Shown in pieces: positions 1 through 5,033 of a stretch of 5,033 nucleotides of DNA. The stretch is from Promethearchaeota archaeon (GTDB taxonomy: Archaea > Asgardarchaeota > Lokiarchaeia > Sigynarchaeales > SOKP01). The notes beneath the pieces are model-generated. The model saw only the letters and a program-made list of their open reading frames with translations. It ran no database searches and was not told the DNA's origin. Position 1 is the first letter of the stretch. Every line of letters begins with the position of its first letter. A program made the position numbers and the translations under genes. The DNA is taken from the NCBI GenBank assembly GCA_016839425.1, contig JAEOUI010000126.1, positions 1 through 5,033 on the forward strand, read 5' to 3'.

Positions 1-1356
1 AAAATCCCATTCAAAACTAAAAGGAAGAAAAGGCAAGGAGCTATTAACTATTAATTCAACATATTCGCCAGAAATTATAGTACTTTGATTTATTTTAATG
101 TCTATTAAATGCGAAAACCCAATCAATGGATAATTATCTTTATATTCTCCAGTTCCATTATGAAAGACTTCGTAAGATGTATCGCCAATTCCATAAGGAG
201 GATCCAAATCCTCGCCCGTATAATCGTCCCAATAATTCCCGCGAGATCCAGAGTCCCATTGATTATCTCCGACTGAGGTAATATCTTCAGCGTTTATGAT
301 GTTCTCAAAAAAAGCATTATCGTGAATTGAATTGTTGTAGTTATTGTTACCTATCACCACACCGATGTCGTTATTCGTGATTATATTACTATAAATCAAC
401 GAATGATTTACATTTTCATATGTTAAAGCAACACCAGCGTAAGAATTATCGTTGATATAATTGTATGTTATGTTGTTATAAGAACTTCCGTTTATAAAAC
501 TCCCTTGTATACTCACACCATATCTCAAGTTTCCCTCGATATAATTCTCCAAAACGCTATTATTATGGCTCACATAAACAATAATTCCATCAAGATTATT
601 TTCGATTACATGATTATCCTTGATTAAATTTGAACTACTTCCTTGCAAAGCAATTCCATAGGAAGTACTATTAGTAATTTGGTTCTGTTTAACAATATTA
701 TTGTTACTAATACTTAGCAATATTCCATTACCCGAATTTGATATATTATTACAAGTAATATTATTGAATTTACATATACTATCCCTTCCATCCCCCCATA
801 ATACTATCCCTCCTGAAGTTGCATTTATTATTGTATTATTTGTTATTAGATTGTTGCTTGAATAATTGCATAATGTAATTCCAAGCCCATTATTGAACGA
901 ACAATTATTACTGATAATTAAACTATTGTTTGTATTCTCCAGCCTAATTCCAGAACTAAAAGATCTTGGCCCACCATAAATAGTTGTTGCATTATAAAGG
1001 GTGCAATTCTTAATTACGAGATCTACATCAGAATTTATGATTTCAATACAGCTTGAGGCGTTGTTCCCATTGATGGTTAAATTCTCTAGATAATAAGTTC
1101 CATCAGAAAAAACGCACCAATCTTGTTCCGCAGCCCAAGACCAGTTATGAGCTCCCGCTCCTGTGGCTGTTGCGTTGATAAAAATGGGTTCGCAAAAAAG
1201 ATTGCTATGTGGAAGACCTGAATTATCTATTCCATTTTCAATTTCATTAACCATATCAAATTGATTTTTAGTAAAAAATTGTGTTGAAATATATGAAAAA
1301 ATCAATCCAAATAGGATAATTGTTATATAGATTTTTTTTTTTAAAGATATTGTCAT
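1..1356 (-). CDS. NosD-like right-handed beta-helix surface protein, C-terminus cut off by window edge
   Basis: The frame is open from the ATG at 1356 to base 1, giving 452 codons with no stop, so the C-terminus lies outside the window. Residues 1-28 have a Lys-rich start (KKK at 6-8) and a hydrophobic stretch (about 9-28), fitting a signal peptide or signal anchor. Residues about 136-350 form nine beta-helix turns of roughly 21-28 residues, each opening with a G-[IVL]-x-[LIV] strand followed by Asn-rich turns (for example GIALQG, GIIVYV, GVALTY). Residues about 366-411 carry the NosD-family closing signature (NQWDSGSRGNYWDDYTG, then GIGDTSYEV and DNYPLIG). Residues 418-452 look like the start of a beta-sandwich and end in FEWDF, as in PKD domains. 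About 20 N-x-S/T sequons suggest a glycosylated extracellular protein. Such archaeal proteins are usually surface or adhesion proteins or carbohydrate-binding; substrate unknown. A role in copper loading of nitrous oxide reductase is not supported by the neighbours. Confidence 0.9.
   Translation of the reverse strand, partial: MTISLKKKIYITIILFGLIFSYISTQFFTKNQFDMVNEIENGIDNSGLPHSNLFCEPIFINATATGAGAHNWSWAAEQDWCVFSDGTYYLENLTINGNNASSCIEIINSDVDLVIKNCTLYNATTIYGGPRSFSSGIRLENTNNSLIISNNCSFNNGLGITLCNYSSNNLITNNTIINATSGGIVLWGDGRDSICKFNNITCNNISNSGNGILLSISNNNIVKQNQITNSTSYGIALQGSSSNLIKDNHVIENNLDGIIVYVSHNNSVLENYIEGNLRYGVSIQGSFINGSSYNNITYNYINDNSYAGVALTYENVNHSLIYSNIITNNDIGVVIGNNNYNNSIHDNAFFENIINAEDITSVGDNQWDSGSRGNYWDDYTGEDLDPPYGIGDTSYEVFHNGTGEYKDNYPLIGFSHLIDIKINQSTIISGEYVELIVNSSLPFLPFSFEWDF
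1332..1342 (-). repeat. A11 homopolymer in codons 5-9 of the NosD-like gene
   Basis: Eleven consecutive T on the plus strand read as A11 in the sense direction, encoding the Lys run just before the hydrophobic N-terminal segment. A one-base length change would shift the frame near the start and abolish the protein. Such a tract is prone to polymerase slippage. Whether it varies in nature cannot be seen here. Confidence 0.9.
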
Positions 1357-1410
1357 TTAGTATTCTCTTTTTATTTAAAATTAAAAATATAATAGAAATA
1401 TTTGTTGGAA

Positions 1411-1420
1411 TGCTTTTAAA
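1411..1420 (-). promoter_or_regulatory. Candidate TATA element for the NosD-like gene
   Basis: On the minus strand this reads TTTAAAAGCA, preceded by AGG, and resembles an archaeal TATA box. Transcription starting about 27 bases downstream would give a leader of roughly 30 bases that includes a weak AGAGA ribosome binding site at 1364-1368. A second AT-rich candidate around 1386-1396 would give a nearly leaderless message. The region is so AT-rich that neither choice is secure. Confidence 0.35.
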
Positions 1421-1455
1421 CCTATTATCTTTAATCGACTAGATTTTTTTTTATT

Positions 1456-1475
1456 GATTGTTTTTTTAAACAATC
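1456..1475. promoter_or_regulatory. Inverted repeat between divergent promoters, candidate operator
   Basis: A perfect 8-bp inverted repeat, GATTGTTT then TTTT then AAACAATC, lies 11 bases upstream of the CTTATAAG element of the plus-strand operon and upstream of the minus-strand TATA candidate. Its position between two divergent promoters suits an operator bound by a dimeric regulator. It could instead be a chance palindrome in AT-rich DNA. A T9 run at 1444-1452 lies next to it, so T-tract termination of read-through is another possibility. No regulator gene is present in the window. Confidence 0.45.
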
Positions 1476-1486
1476 CTTAATTAGAA

Positions 1487-1494
1487 CTTATAAG
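1487..1494 (+). promoter_or_regulatory. TATA box of the three-gene operon, probably leaderless
   Basis: CTTATAAG is a perfect palindromic TATA element, preceded by purines (GAA) as a possible BRE. Its centre lies about 26 bases before the ATG at 1516, the usual TATA-to-start distance in archaea, so transcription would begin at or next to the start codon. No Shine-Dalgarno precedes this ATG (the upstream bases are GAAGATTTAAA), which agrees with leaderless translation of the first gene. Confidence 0.6.
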
Positions 1495-1515
1495 ACTGAA
1501 AACTGAAGATTTAAA

Positions 1516-2115
1516 ATGCCAAGAAAATTAACCTTACAAGTAGAGGGAAAAGACATCGTTGGCTCGCTAAAAGCTTTCTCAAGAGACGATGTGTATGGGA
1601 AAATTACTCTTGAGCGCAGGGATAACGATGGAGTTGTATTTAAAAACGCTTATTTATCATCCGATGGTACACACGTCATTCCTTCGAGCGGCACGGGAAG
1701 TTCTTACCTGAACGAAGACGGTTTTTATACAAAAGATACAATCATAGTTGGTGAAGATGGAAAGGAATTACCAAAAACTAAATCGATGTATTCGGGTCCA
1801 GTAAGCATTGAAAGCACAATTAATTTGTTAGATTATTTTTGTTACGACATAGAAAGAATTTATATACTAGAATCCGATAATCTTCAAGAACTCAAGAATG
1901 CTTGTGTAAAATTATTAGAAGAACAGGATAAATTATATAAATTTATATATGCTTATTACGATACGGTTGAACCAAAGGACGCAATACTTTTTCCTAAAGA
2001 AGACGCATTACTTGTTGCGATTGGTGAATATGTTGCTCCTGTAATGTTAAAACCTCAAGAAATATTATATTACGACGAGGAAGAAGAGGAAGAACCCGAA
2101 TTTGATGTGTGGTGA
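1516..2115 (+). CDS. Ligase-operon protein with acidic tail; possible divergent Ku-like subunit
   Basis: This 199-aa soluble protein has no signal peptide or membrane segment, and I cannot give it an established name. Residues 1-90 look beta-rich with Gly/Asp turns (VYGKITLERRDNDG, then SSYLNEDGFY). Residues 95-185 hold a strand (ERIYILES, 113-120), a helix (NLQELKNACVKLLEEQ, 122-137), then two strands (KFIYAYYD and ALLVAIGEY). That order resembles the Ku beta-barrel core and also residues 127-228 of the next protein. Residues 187-199 are a very acidic tail (DEEEEEEPEFDVW) ending in aromatic and hydrophobic residues, a likely docking or DNA-mimic element. It is first in the operon with a ligase. 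The ATG at 1516 is supported by the TATA box 26 bases upstream. The stop codon overlaps the ribosome binding site of the next gene. A role in DNA end binding or ligase recruitment is inference; an unrelated ligase accessory factor is equally possible. Confidence 0.75.
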   Translation: MPRKLTLQVEGKDIVGSLKAFSRDDVYGKITLERRDNDGVVFKNAYLSSDGTHVIPSSGTGSSYLNEDGFYTKDTIIVGEDGKELPKTKSMYSGPVSIESTINLLDYFCYDIERIYILESDNLQELKNACVKLLEEQDKLYKFIYAYYDTVEPKDAILFPKEDALLVAIGEYVAPVMLKPQEILYYDEEEEEEPEFDVW

Positions 2116-2120
2116 GGTGA
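2114..2120 (+). promoter_or_regulatory. Shine-Dalgarno overlapping a stop codon
   Basis: GAGGTGA matches the archaeal anti-Shine-Dalgarno core closely. It lies 8 bases before the ATG at 2129 and shares its first two bases with the TGA stop of the upstream gene, which suggests translational coupling and fixes the start of the second gene. Confidence 0.85.
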
Positions 2121-2128
2121 AAAAATAG

Positions 2129-2827
2129 ATGAAAATATATCTGGCCTACGAAAAAATCGATGCAAAAAATTTGGAACTAATTCCAACTCACGGGGCAAAA
2201 AAATTTTTTAGATTGAGTACTGATGGTAAGAAAGTCGATAGTAAAAGATATTTAATCTTTGATCGTGAAAAATCCAATGAAAAACTCCTTGAAGAACCAG
2301 ATCTTGTTAAAAAACTTAAGGAGGACGATGTAGATATTGATTTAAACACGACGGGGAGATATATAAAATCGACTTCGAGAATTGCGGTAAAAGATAATTA
2401 TGACCCTGTATACAATTTCAAGTCATTTGATGTTATCACGAGACCTGATGGAAAGAAACAGGAAAGACCTCACGAACGATCAACCGGGAATGTTCATGGG
2501 ACATTACCTGTTAGGATCACAGGAGAATTATTTGAACCTAAAGATTTGTTGATGGGATATGTATTTCGTAAGAGTTATTATATCACTCATTACGATGGAG
2601 CATCATATAAATTCTTATTTGATATTGCTAAAAAATTATTTTTATCGGGTAAATTTGCCTTGGTTGAGGCTTTTAATTCAGATACAAAAAAAAAAGAGCC
2701 TTTAGTGCTATATGACGGTGGAAGAAAATTTCCAAGAGCATTTTTAGAAGGTAGGGTAAAAGACGACGCTTATTGTCTCATTCTTCACATTTCTGACCAA
2801 GAATTAAAACTCCCAAAGAAAAAATAA
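2129..2827 (+). CDS. Ligase-operon protein, conserved-looking; possible Ku-like beta-barrel core
   Basis: This 232-aa soluble, Lys-rich protein has no signal peptide, membrane segment or zinc-binding cysteines, and I cannot give it an established family name. The N-terminal half (1-120) is polar, with predicted strands and charged stretches. The C-terminal half (127-228) is more structured: LPVRITGE, then YVFRKSYYITHYDG (144-157), a helix (YKFLFDIAKKLFLSG, 160-174), a strand (KFALVEAF, 175-182), PLVLYDGG, FLEGRV, and a final strand with CLILHISDQELKLP. The order [FY]-x-[RK]-S-Y-[YF]-[IL], helix, [KR]-[MFV]-A-[IL]-V, [PH]-L-[VA], strand ending in [DE]-E-[LI] parallels the bacterial Ku core (compare FDRSYFLEPD and WPDEI in mycobacterial Ku, recalled from memory). 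Only 13 bases separate it from the gene before and 19 from the ligase after, so a shared role in DNA joining is likely. The Ku relationship is inference from motif order; no alignment score supports it here. Confidence 0.75.
   Translation: MKIYLAYEKIDAKNLELIPTHGAKKFFRLSTDGKKVDSKRYLIFDREKSNEKLLEEPDLVKKLKEDDVDIDLNTTGRYIKSTSRIAVKDNYDPVYNFKSFDVITRPDGKKQERPHERSTGNVHGTLPVRITGELFEPKDLLMGYVFRKSYYITHYDGASYKFLFDIAKKLFLSGKFALVEAFNSDTKKKEPLVLYDGGRKFPRAFLEGRVKDDAYCLILHISDQELKLPKKK
2686..2695 (+). repeat. A10 homopolymer inside the second operon gene
   Basis: Ten consecutive A encode Thr186 (third base) and Lys187-189 in a loop between two predicted strands. The tract could cause replication or transcription slippage, or sequencing length error. 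The frame as given is intact and the protein continues sensibly after it. Confidence 0.85.
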
Positions 2828-2830
2828 AAA

Positions 2831-2835
2831 GAGGT
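2831..2835 (+). promoter_or_regulatory. Shine-Dalgarno of the ligase gene
   Basis: GAGGT lies 11 bases before the ATG at 2847, shortly after the TAA of the upstream gene. It is a shorter match and more distant than the site of the second gene, so initiation may be weaker, but it supports this start. The start also precedes the adenylation domain by a sensible margin. Confidence 0.7.
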
Positions 2836-2846
2836 TACGCTAAACA

Positions 2847-4367
2847 ATGAAATTAACGAAAGATAAGATAGAAACATCATTTCACGGTTATGAAAGGGGT
2901 AAATCTGAAAGCTTACCTTATCCTGATTTGGCTCAAAAAATTGATTTTTATCGAAAAAATATTACTCAACGATTTTTAACAAGAAGAGAAGAAGATATCA
3001 TAGGACTTCCTGGAAAGAACTTTCTTGCAAGCTTAAAAGTTGATGGTGCTTTCACGGGATATTACTATGACGAAAAAAAGGATGAATCGTTCTTTTTCAA
3101 CACGCCCACTCACAGAGTCTTTCTTGGCTTACCTATTAATGATGAAATGAAGCAAATCATGAAAAAGAACGAGATCAAAACTGCTCTTCTTATGGGAGAA
3201 ATGCACGCATCAACAACCACCCCTATTGATTTCAACGCACGATCAACGGTATACGACTTGATGCGTTATAGGAGAAATCCTTCTTCCGATGAGGATTTAG
3301 AACGCATTGGCTTTCGAATTTTTGATGTGATTGAACTTGATGGTAAAGATTGGTTGGAAAAGGAATATAAAGAACGCCACGATAAACTATCAGAATTATT
3401 TGATAAGGACGGTAGAATCGCCCCCGTTCGAACAAAATCGTTCTCCAATACGCACGACTTACAGGAATATTATGTAAATACCGTTGTAAAGGGTGGACAC
3501 GAGGGACTGATCGTTCGAGCAGGACACCTTACACTTAAAATAAAACCTGTTCACACTCTAGATGTTGCGGTAATTGCCATCGCAGAGGGGCGACAAGATT
3601 CTCGATTGGGAGAAGATCAACTAGCAACTGCGCTTGTTGCCTTAAGGTATCCTGACGGAAATTATCAAGTTCTAACAAGAGTGGGAGGGGGCTTGACAGA
3701 CGATCAGAGAAGAGAAATCTGGTCTCAATTCGAAATAATCGAATCAAGAAGCTTCATTACTACGACTAGAGACGGTAGAGCAATGAAGATGGTAAAGCCT
3801 CGATTAGTTGGTCAATTAGAATACTTGGACATTATCACGGATCACGAGGGAGAACCTATTATGCAACCATCGTTATTTTTTGATTCTGATGAAAATGAGT
3901 GGAAGATGATCCGGCTGATGCCCTTTGTAAAGCTGATCCATCCTCGATTTATCGAAACCGATCCAATTAGAACGGATAAAGACGCATCTAACATTGAAGA
4001 TGTGAGAATCAGTCAAATTACGGACCTTTTAGACATTCAGGTGTCGGATTCCGTAAAAGAGCTCAAGCTCAAATCTTCAAAAATTTTAGCGAAGGCCGTT
4101 TACGATAAGGGTGATAATGCGGTAAAAAAATTCATTGCTTGGAAAACAAATAAAAGCGATAGTGGATATTATCCTGAATATATCGTATATTTTCTAGATT
4201 ATAGTAATGGAAGAAAGGATCCCTTGAAGCGAAGCGTCCGGATATCAAATAATCTCGATCAAATGTGGGAAATTTACGATAATTGGATAAAAGAGGAAAT
4301 GATTGGTACTAAAGGGGATCTGAAGCGCAGTTGGGCAGAATACTCCATTTCCGATACCAGAAAGTAA
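2847..4367 (+). CDS. ATP-dependent DNA ligase with unusual C-terminal extension
   Basis: This enzyme should seal nicks by transferring AMP from ATP to its own lysine, then to the 5'-phosphate, and closing the bond with the 3'-OH. The 506-aa product shows the covalent nucleotidyltransferase motifs in order: I, KVDG with adenylated Lys64; III, GE at 117-118; IIIa, FD at 159-160; IV, EGLIVR at 219-224; V, KIKP at 231-234. An OB-fold follows (about 236-390), with motif VI as IRTDK (374-378) in the stretch HPRFIE...DVR, like the REDK region of eukaryotic ligases. Residues 391-506 form a C-terminal extension with TNKSDSGYYPEYIVYF and DYSNGRKDPLKR. Motif I lacks the Arg of canonical KxDGxR (Phe69 instead). 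It has no long N-terminal DNA-binding domain like archaeal replicative ligases (about 550-600 aa) and no LigD polymerase or phosphoesterase module. It is therefore probably a second, repair-type ligase working with the two upstream proteins. Nicked DNA is the expected substrate; RNA or a hybrid cannot be excluded. Confidence 0.93.
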   Translation: MKLTKDKIETSFHGYERGKSESLPYPDLAQKIDFYRKNITQRFLTRREEDIIGLPGKNFLASLKVDGAFTGYYYDEKKDESFFFNTPTHRVFLGLPINDEMKQIMKKNEIKTALLMGEMHASTTTPIDFNARSTVYDLMRYRRNPSSDEDLERIGFRIFDVIELDGKDWLEKEYKERHDKLSELFDKDGRIAPVRTKSFSNTHDLQEYYVNTVVKGGHEGLIVRAGHLTLKIKPVHTLDVAVIAIAEGRQDSRLGEDQLATALVALRYPDGNYQVLTRVGGGLTDDQRREIWSQFEIIESRSFITTTRDGRAMKMVKPRLVGQLEYLDIITDHEGEPIMQPSLFFDSDENEWKMIRLMPFVKLIHPRFIETDPIRTDKDASNIEDVRISQITDLLDIQVSDSVKELKLKSSKILAKAVYDKGDNAVKKFIAWKTNKSDSGYYPEYIVYFLDYSNGRKDPLKRSVRISNNLDQMWEIYDNWIKEEMIGTKGDLKRSWAEYSISDTRK

Positions 4368-4370
4368 TCT

Positions 4371-4397
4371 AAAAATAAAAGTGTTTTTTATTTTTTT
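4371..4397. terminator. Bidirectional AT-only terminator between convergent genes
   Basis: AAAAATAAAA (4371-4380) and TTTTATTTTT (4386-4395) form a perfect 10-bp inverted repeat around GTGTT. The plus strand then reads T6-A-T7 (4384-4397) just after the ligase stop. The minus strand reads TTTTATTTTT after the stop of the converging iron-sulfur gene. Archaeal RNA polymerase terminates at U-rich tracts, so this element can serve both genes. The pure A/T stem is too weak to act as a classical bacterial hairpin terminator. Confidence 0.65.
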
Positions 4398-4408
4398 ATA
4401 AAATTTAA

Positions 4409-5033
4409 TTATAATTTTAATGGTTTTTTATTCAGAGGACAGGCCTCTTGGCAGCTTATGCATCCAATGCTATATTCTAAAAACATAGTGTTCGTAATGA
4501 GCTCGATTCTTTGGCGAAACATTGGGTCATTGTAATGAAGTGGAAATAAGCCGTGTTTAACAGTTTTAGGCATGCAAGTGATTTTCTTAAATTCTCCTTC
4601 CTTCGAAAATGCCCCGTGAGGACACGCTTTGACGCATTGATTACAATCCAAGCATAAATCTTCTTCGAGCATGGGATCTGGGCTTAATTCTGCGGTTGTT
4701 ATAACAGCGGACAATCGGACTAAAGTACCATATTTTGGGTGAATCATCATTCCATTTTTAGCAATTTTCCCAATTCCTGCGGCAACCGATGCGTGTTTGA
4801 GCGAAATGACTCCCCAGGGTTCAATATTATTCTTGTAGGATGTAGGATTGTAGGAAGGAACAGGTATCGCATAATGCCCTAGCGATTCCAAGTACATTGC
4901 CAATCTTGTAGATATTATATCCAAGTGCTTATATAAACTATGGTATTCTCGATGTATGAGTTGCAAGTTATGTTTGTTTAGTTTGAAGATGCTCTTTGTC
5001 ATCGGTTTTCCAAATACTATCACGCTTTTTGCG
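4409..5033 (-). CDS. Epoxyqueuosine reductase-like double [4Fe-4S] protein, N-terminus cut off by window edge
   Basis: An iron-sulfur protein related to QueG, whose family reduces a substrate using cobalamin and two [4Fe-4S] clusters. The frame is open through the right edge. A GTG at 5023 could start a 204-residue product, but AKS directly before VIVFGKPM continues the usual family pattern (a/sxSVIV-G-P), so the real start lies outside. Counting from that GTG, residues 73-110 hold the family core (SLKHASVAAGIGKIAKNG, then IHPKYG). The first cluster motif, C-x2-C-x2-C-x3-CP, is at Cys124, 127, 130 and 134. Cys150 and a second C-x2-C-x3-CP (Cys188, 191, 195) give the other cluster. The D-[ST]-A-P segment that carries the catalytic Asp of true QueG is replaced here by S-L-K-H, so tRNA epoxyqueuosine reduction is doubtful. 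A QueG-like paralog or corrinoid-linked reductase of unknown substrate is more likely. It converges on the ligase operon and looks unrelated to it. Confidence 0.88.
   Translation of the reverse strand, partial: AKSVIVFGKPMTKSIFKLNKHNLQLIHREYHSLYKHLDIISTRLAMYLESLGHYAIPVPSYNPTSYKNNIEPWGVISLKHASVAAGIGKIAKNGMMIHPKYGTLVRLSAVITTAELSPDPMLEEDLCLDCNQCVKACPHGAFSKEGEFKKITCMPKTVKHGLFPLHYNDPMFRQRIELITNTMFLEYSIGCISCQEACPLNKKPLKL

Noticed and set aside
1..1356. Role as the copper chaperone NosD of nitrous oxide reductase
   Set aside because: No other nos genes are present. The similarity is to the generic beta-helix repeat fold, and the likely PKD domain and many sequons point to a surface protein.
2686..2695. 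Programmed frameshift at the A10 tract in the second operon gene
   Set aside because: The zero frame continues through a well-patterned C-terminal domain to a stop positioned just before the ligase ribosome binding site, so no shift is needed to explain the product.
3232..3448. Two overlapping minus-strand reading frames of 60-67 codons within the ligase gene
   Set aside because: They lie antisense to the ligase motifs, have no ribosome binding site or family resemblance, and overlap each other; they are shadows of the real gene.
3535..3747. A 70-codon minus-strand reading frame within the ligase gene
   Set aside because: It is antisense to the OB-fold coding region, with no recognisable motif and no promoter or binding site of its own.
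2847..4367. Identification of the ligase as LigD or as the archaeal replicative ligase
   Set aside because: There is no polymerase or phosphoesterase module, and the adenylation domain begins near the N-terminus without the large N-terminal DNA-binding domain of replicative archaeal ligases.
5021..5023. GTG as the true start of the iron-sulfur protein
   Set aside because: The upstream in-frame codons encode AKS, which continues the family's conserved S-V-I-V-x-G-x-P strand, so the frame almost certainly extends beyond the window.

Overview
The window is AT-rich and holds five genes in three blocks. It looks archaeal. The left gene is a NosD-type surface beta-helix protein of the kind common in archaea, with many N-glycosylation sequons. 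The central operon has a TATA element about 26 bases upstream of its first ATG and no Shine-Dalgarno there, which fits a leaderless archaeal transcript. Its second and third genes carry GAGGT-type ribosome binding sites. The style of the NosD-like and QueG-like genes suggests an Asgard or related AT-rich archaeon, but that placement is a guess from appearance. No rRNA, tRNA, CRISPR array or transposase is visible.

Layout. Positions 1-1356 (minus) hold a secreted right-handed beta-helix protein. It is cut off at the left edge just as a PKD-like domain appears to begin. Positions 1357-1515 are a divergent promoter region with two TATA candidates and, between them, an 8-bp inverted repeat with a 4-base loop. 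Positions 1516-4367 (plus) are a tight three-gene operon with gaps of 13 and 19 bases: a 199-aa protein with an acidic tail, a 232-aa protein, and a 506-aa ATP-dependent DNA ligase with nucleotidyltransferase motifs I, III, IIIa, IV, V and VI all readable. Positions 4368-4408 are a convergent, all-AT terminator. Positions 4409-5033 (minus) are an iron-sulfur protein of the epoxyqueuosine reductase-like family, with its N-terminus beyond the right edge.

The most interesting part is the operon. By eye, the C-terminal halves of the two small proteins resemble each other and also the beta-barrel core of Ku (a Tyr-rich strand, a helix, two strands). If that holds, the operon would encode a pair of divergent Ku-like end-binding proteins together with a dedicated ligase: a minimal end-joining or break-repair cassette without the LigD polymerase and phosphoesterase parts, possibly with a Ku70/80-like pair of non-identical subunits. 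The ligase call is firm. The Ku link is a hypothesis that rests on pattern similarity only. The flanking NosD-like and QueG-like genes face other ways and look functionally unrelated.
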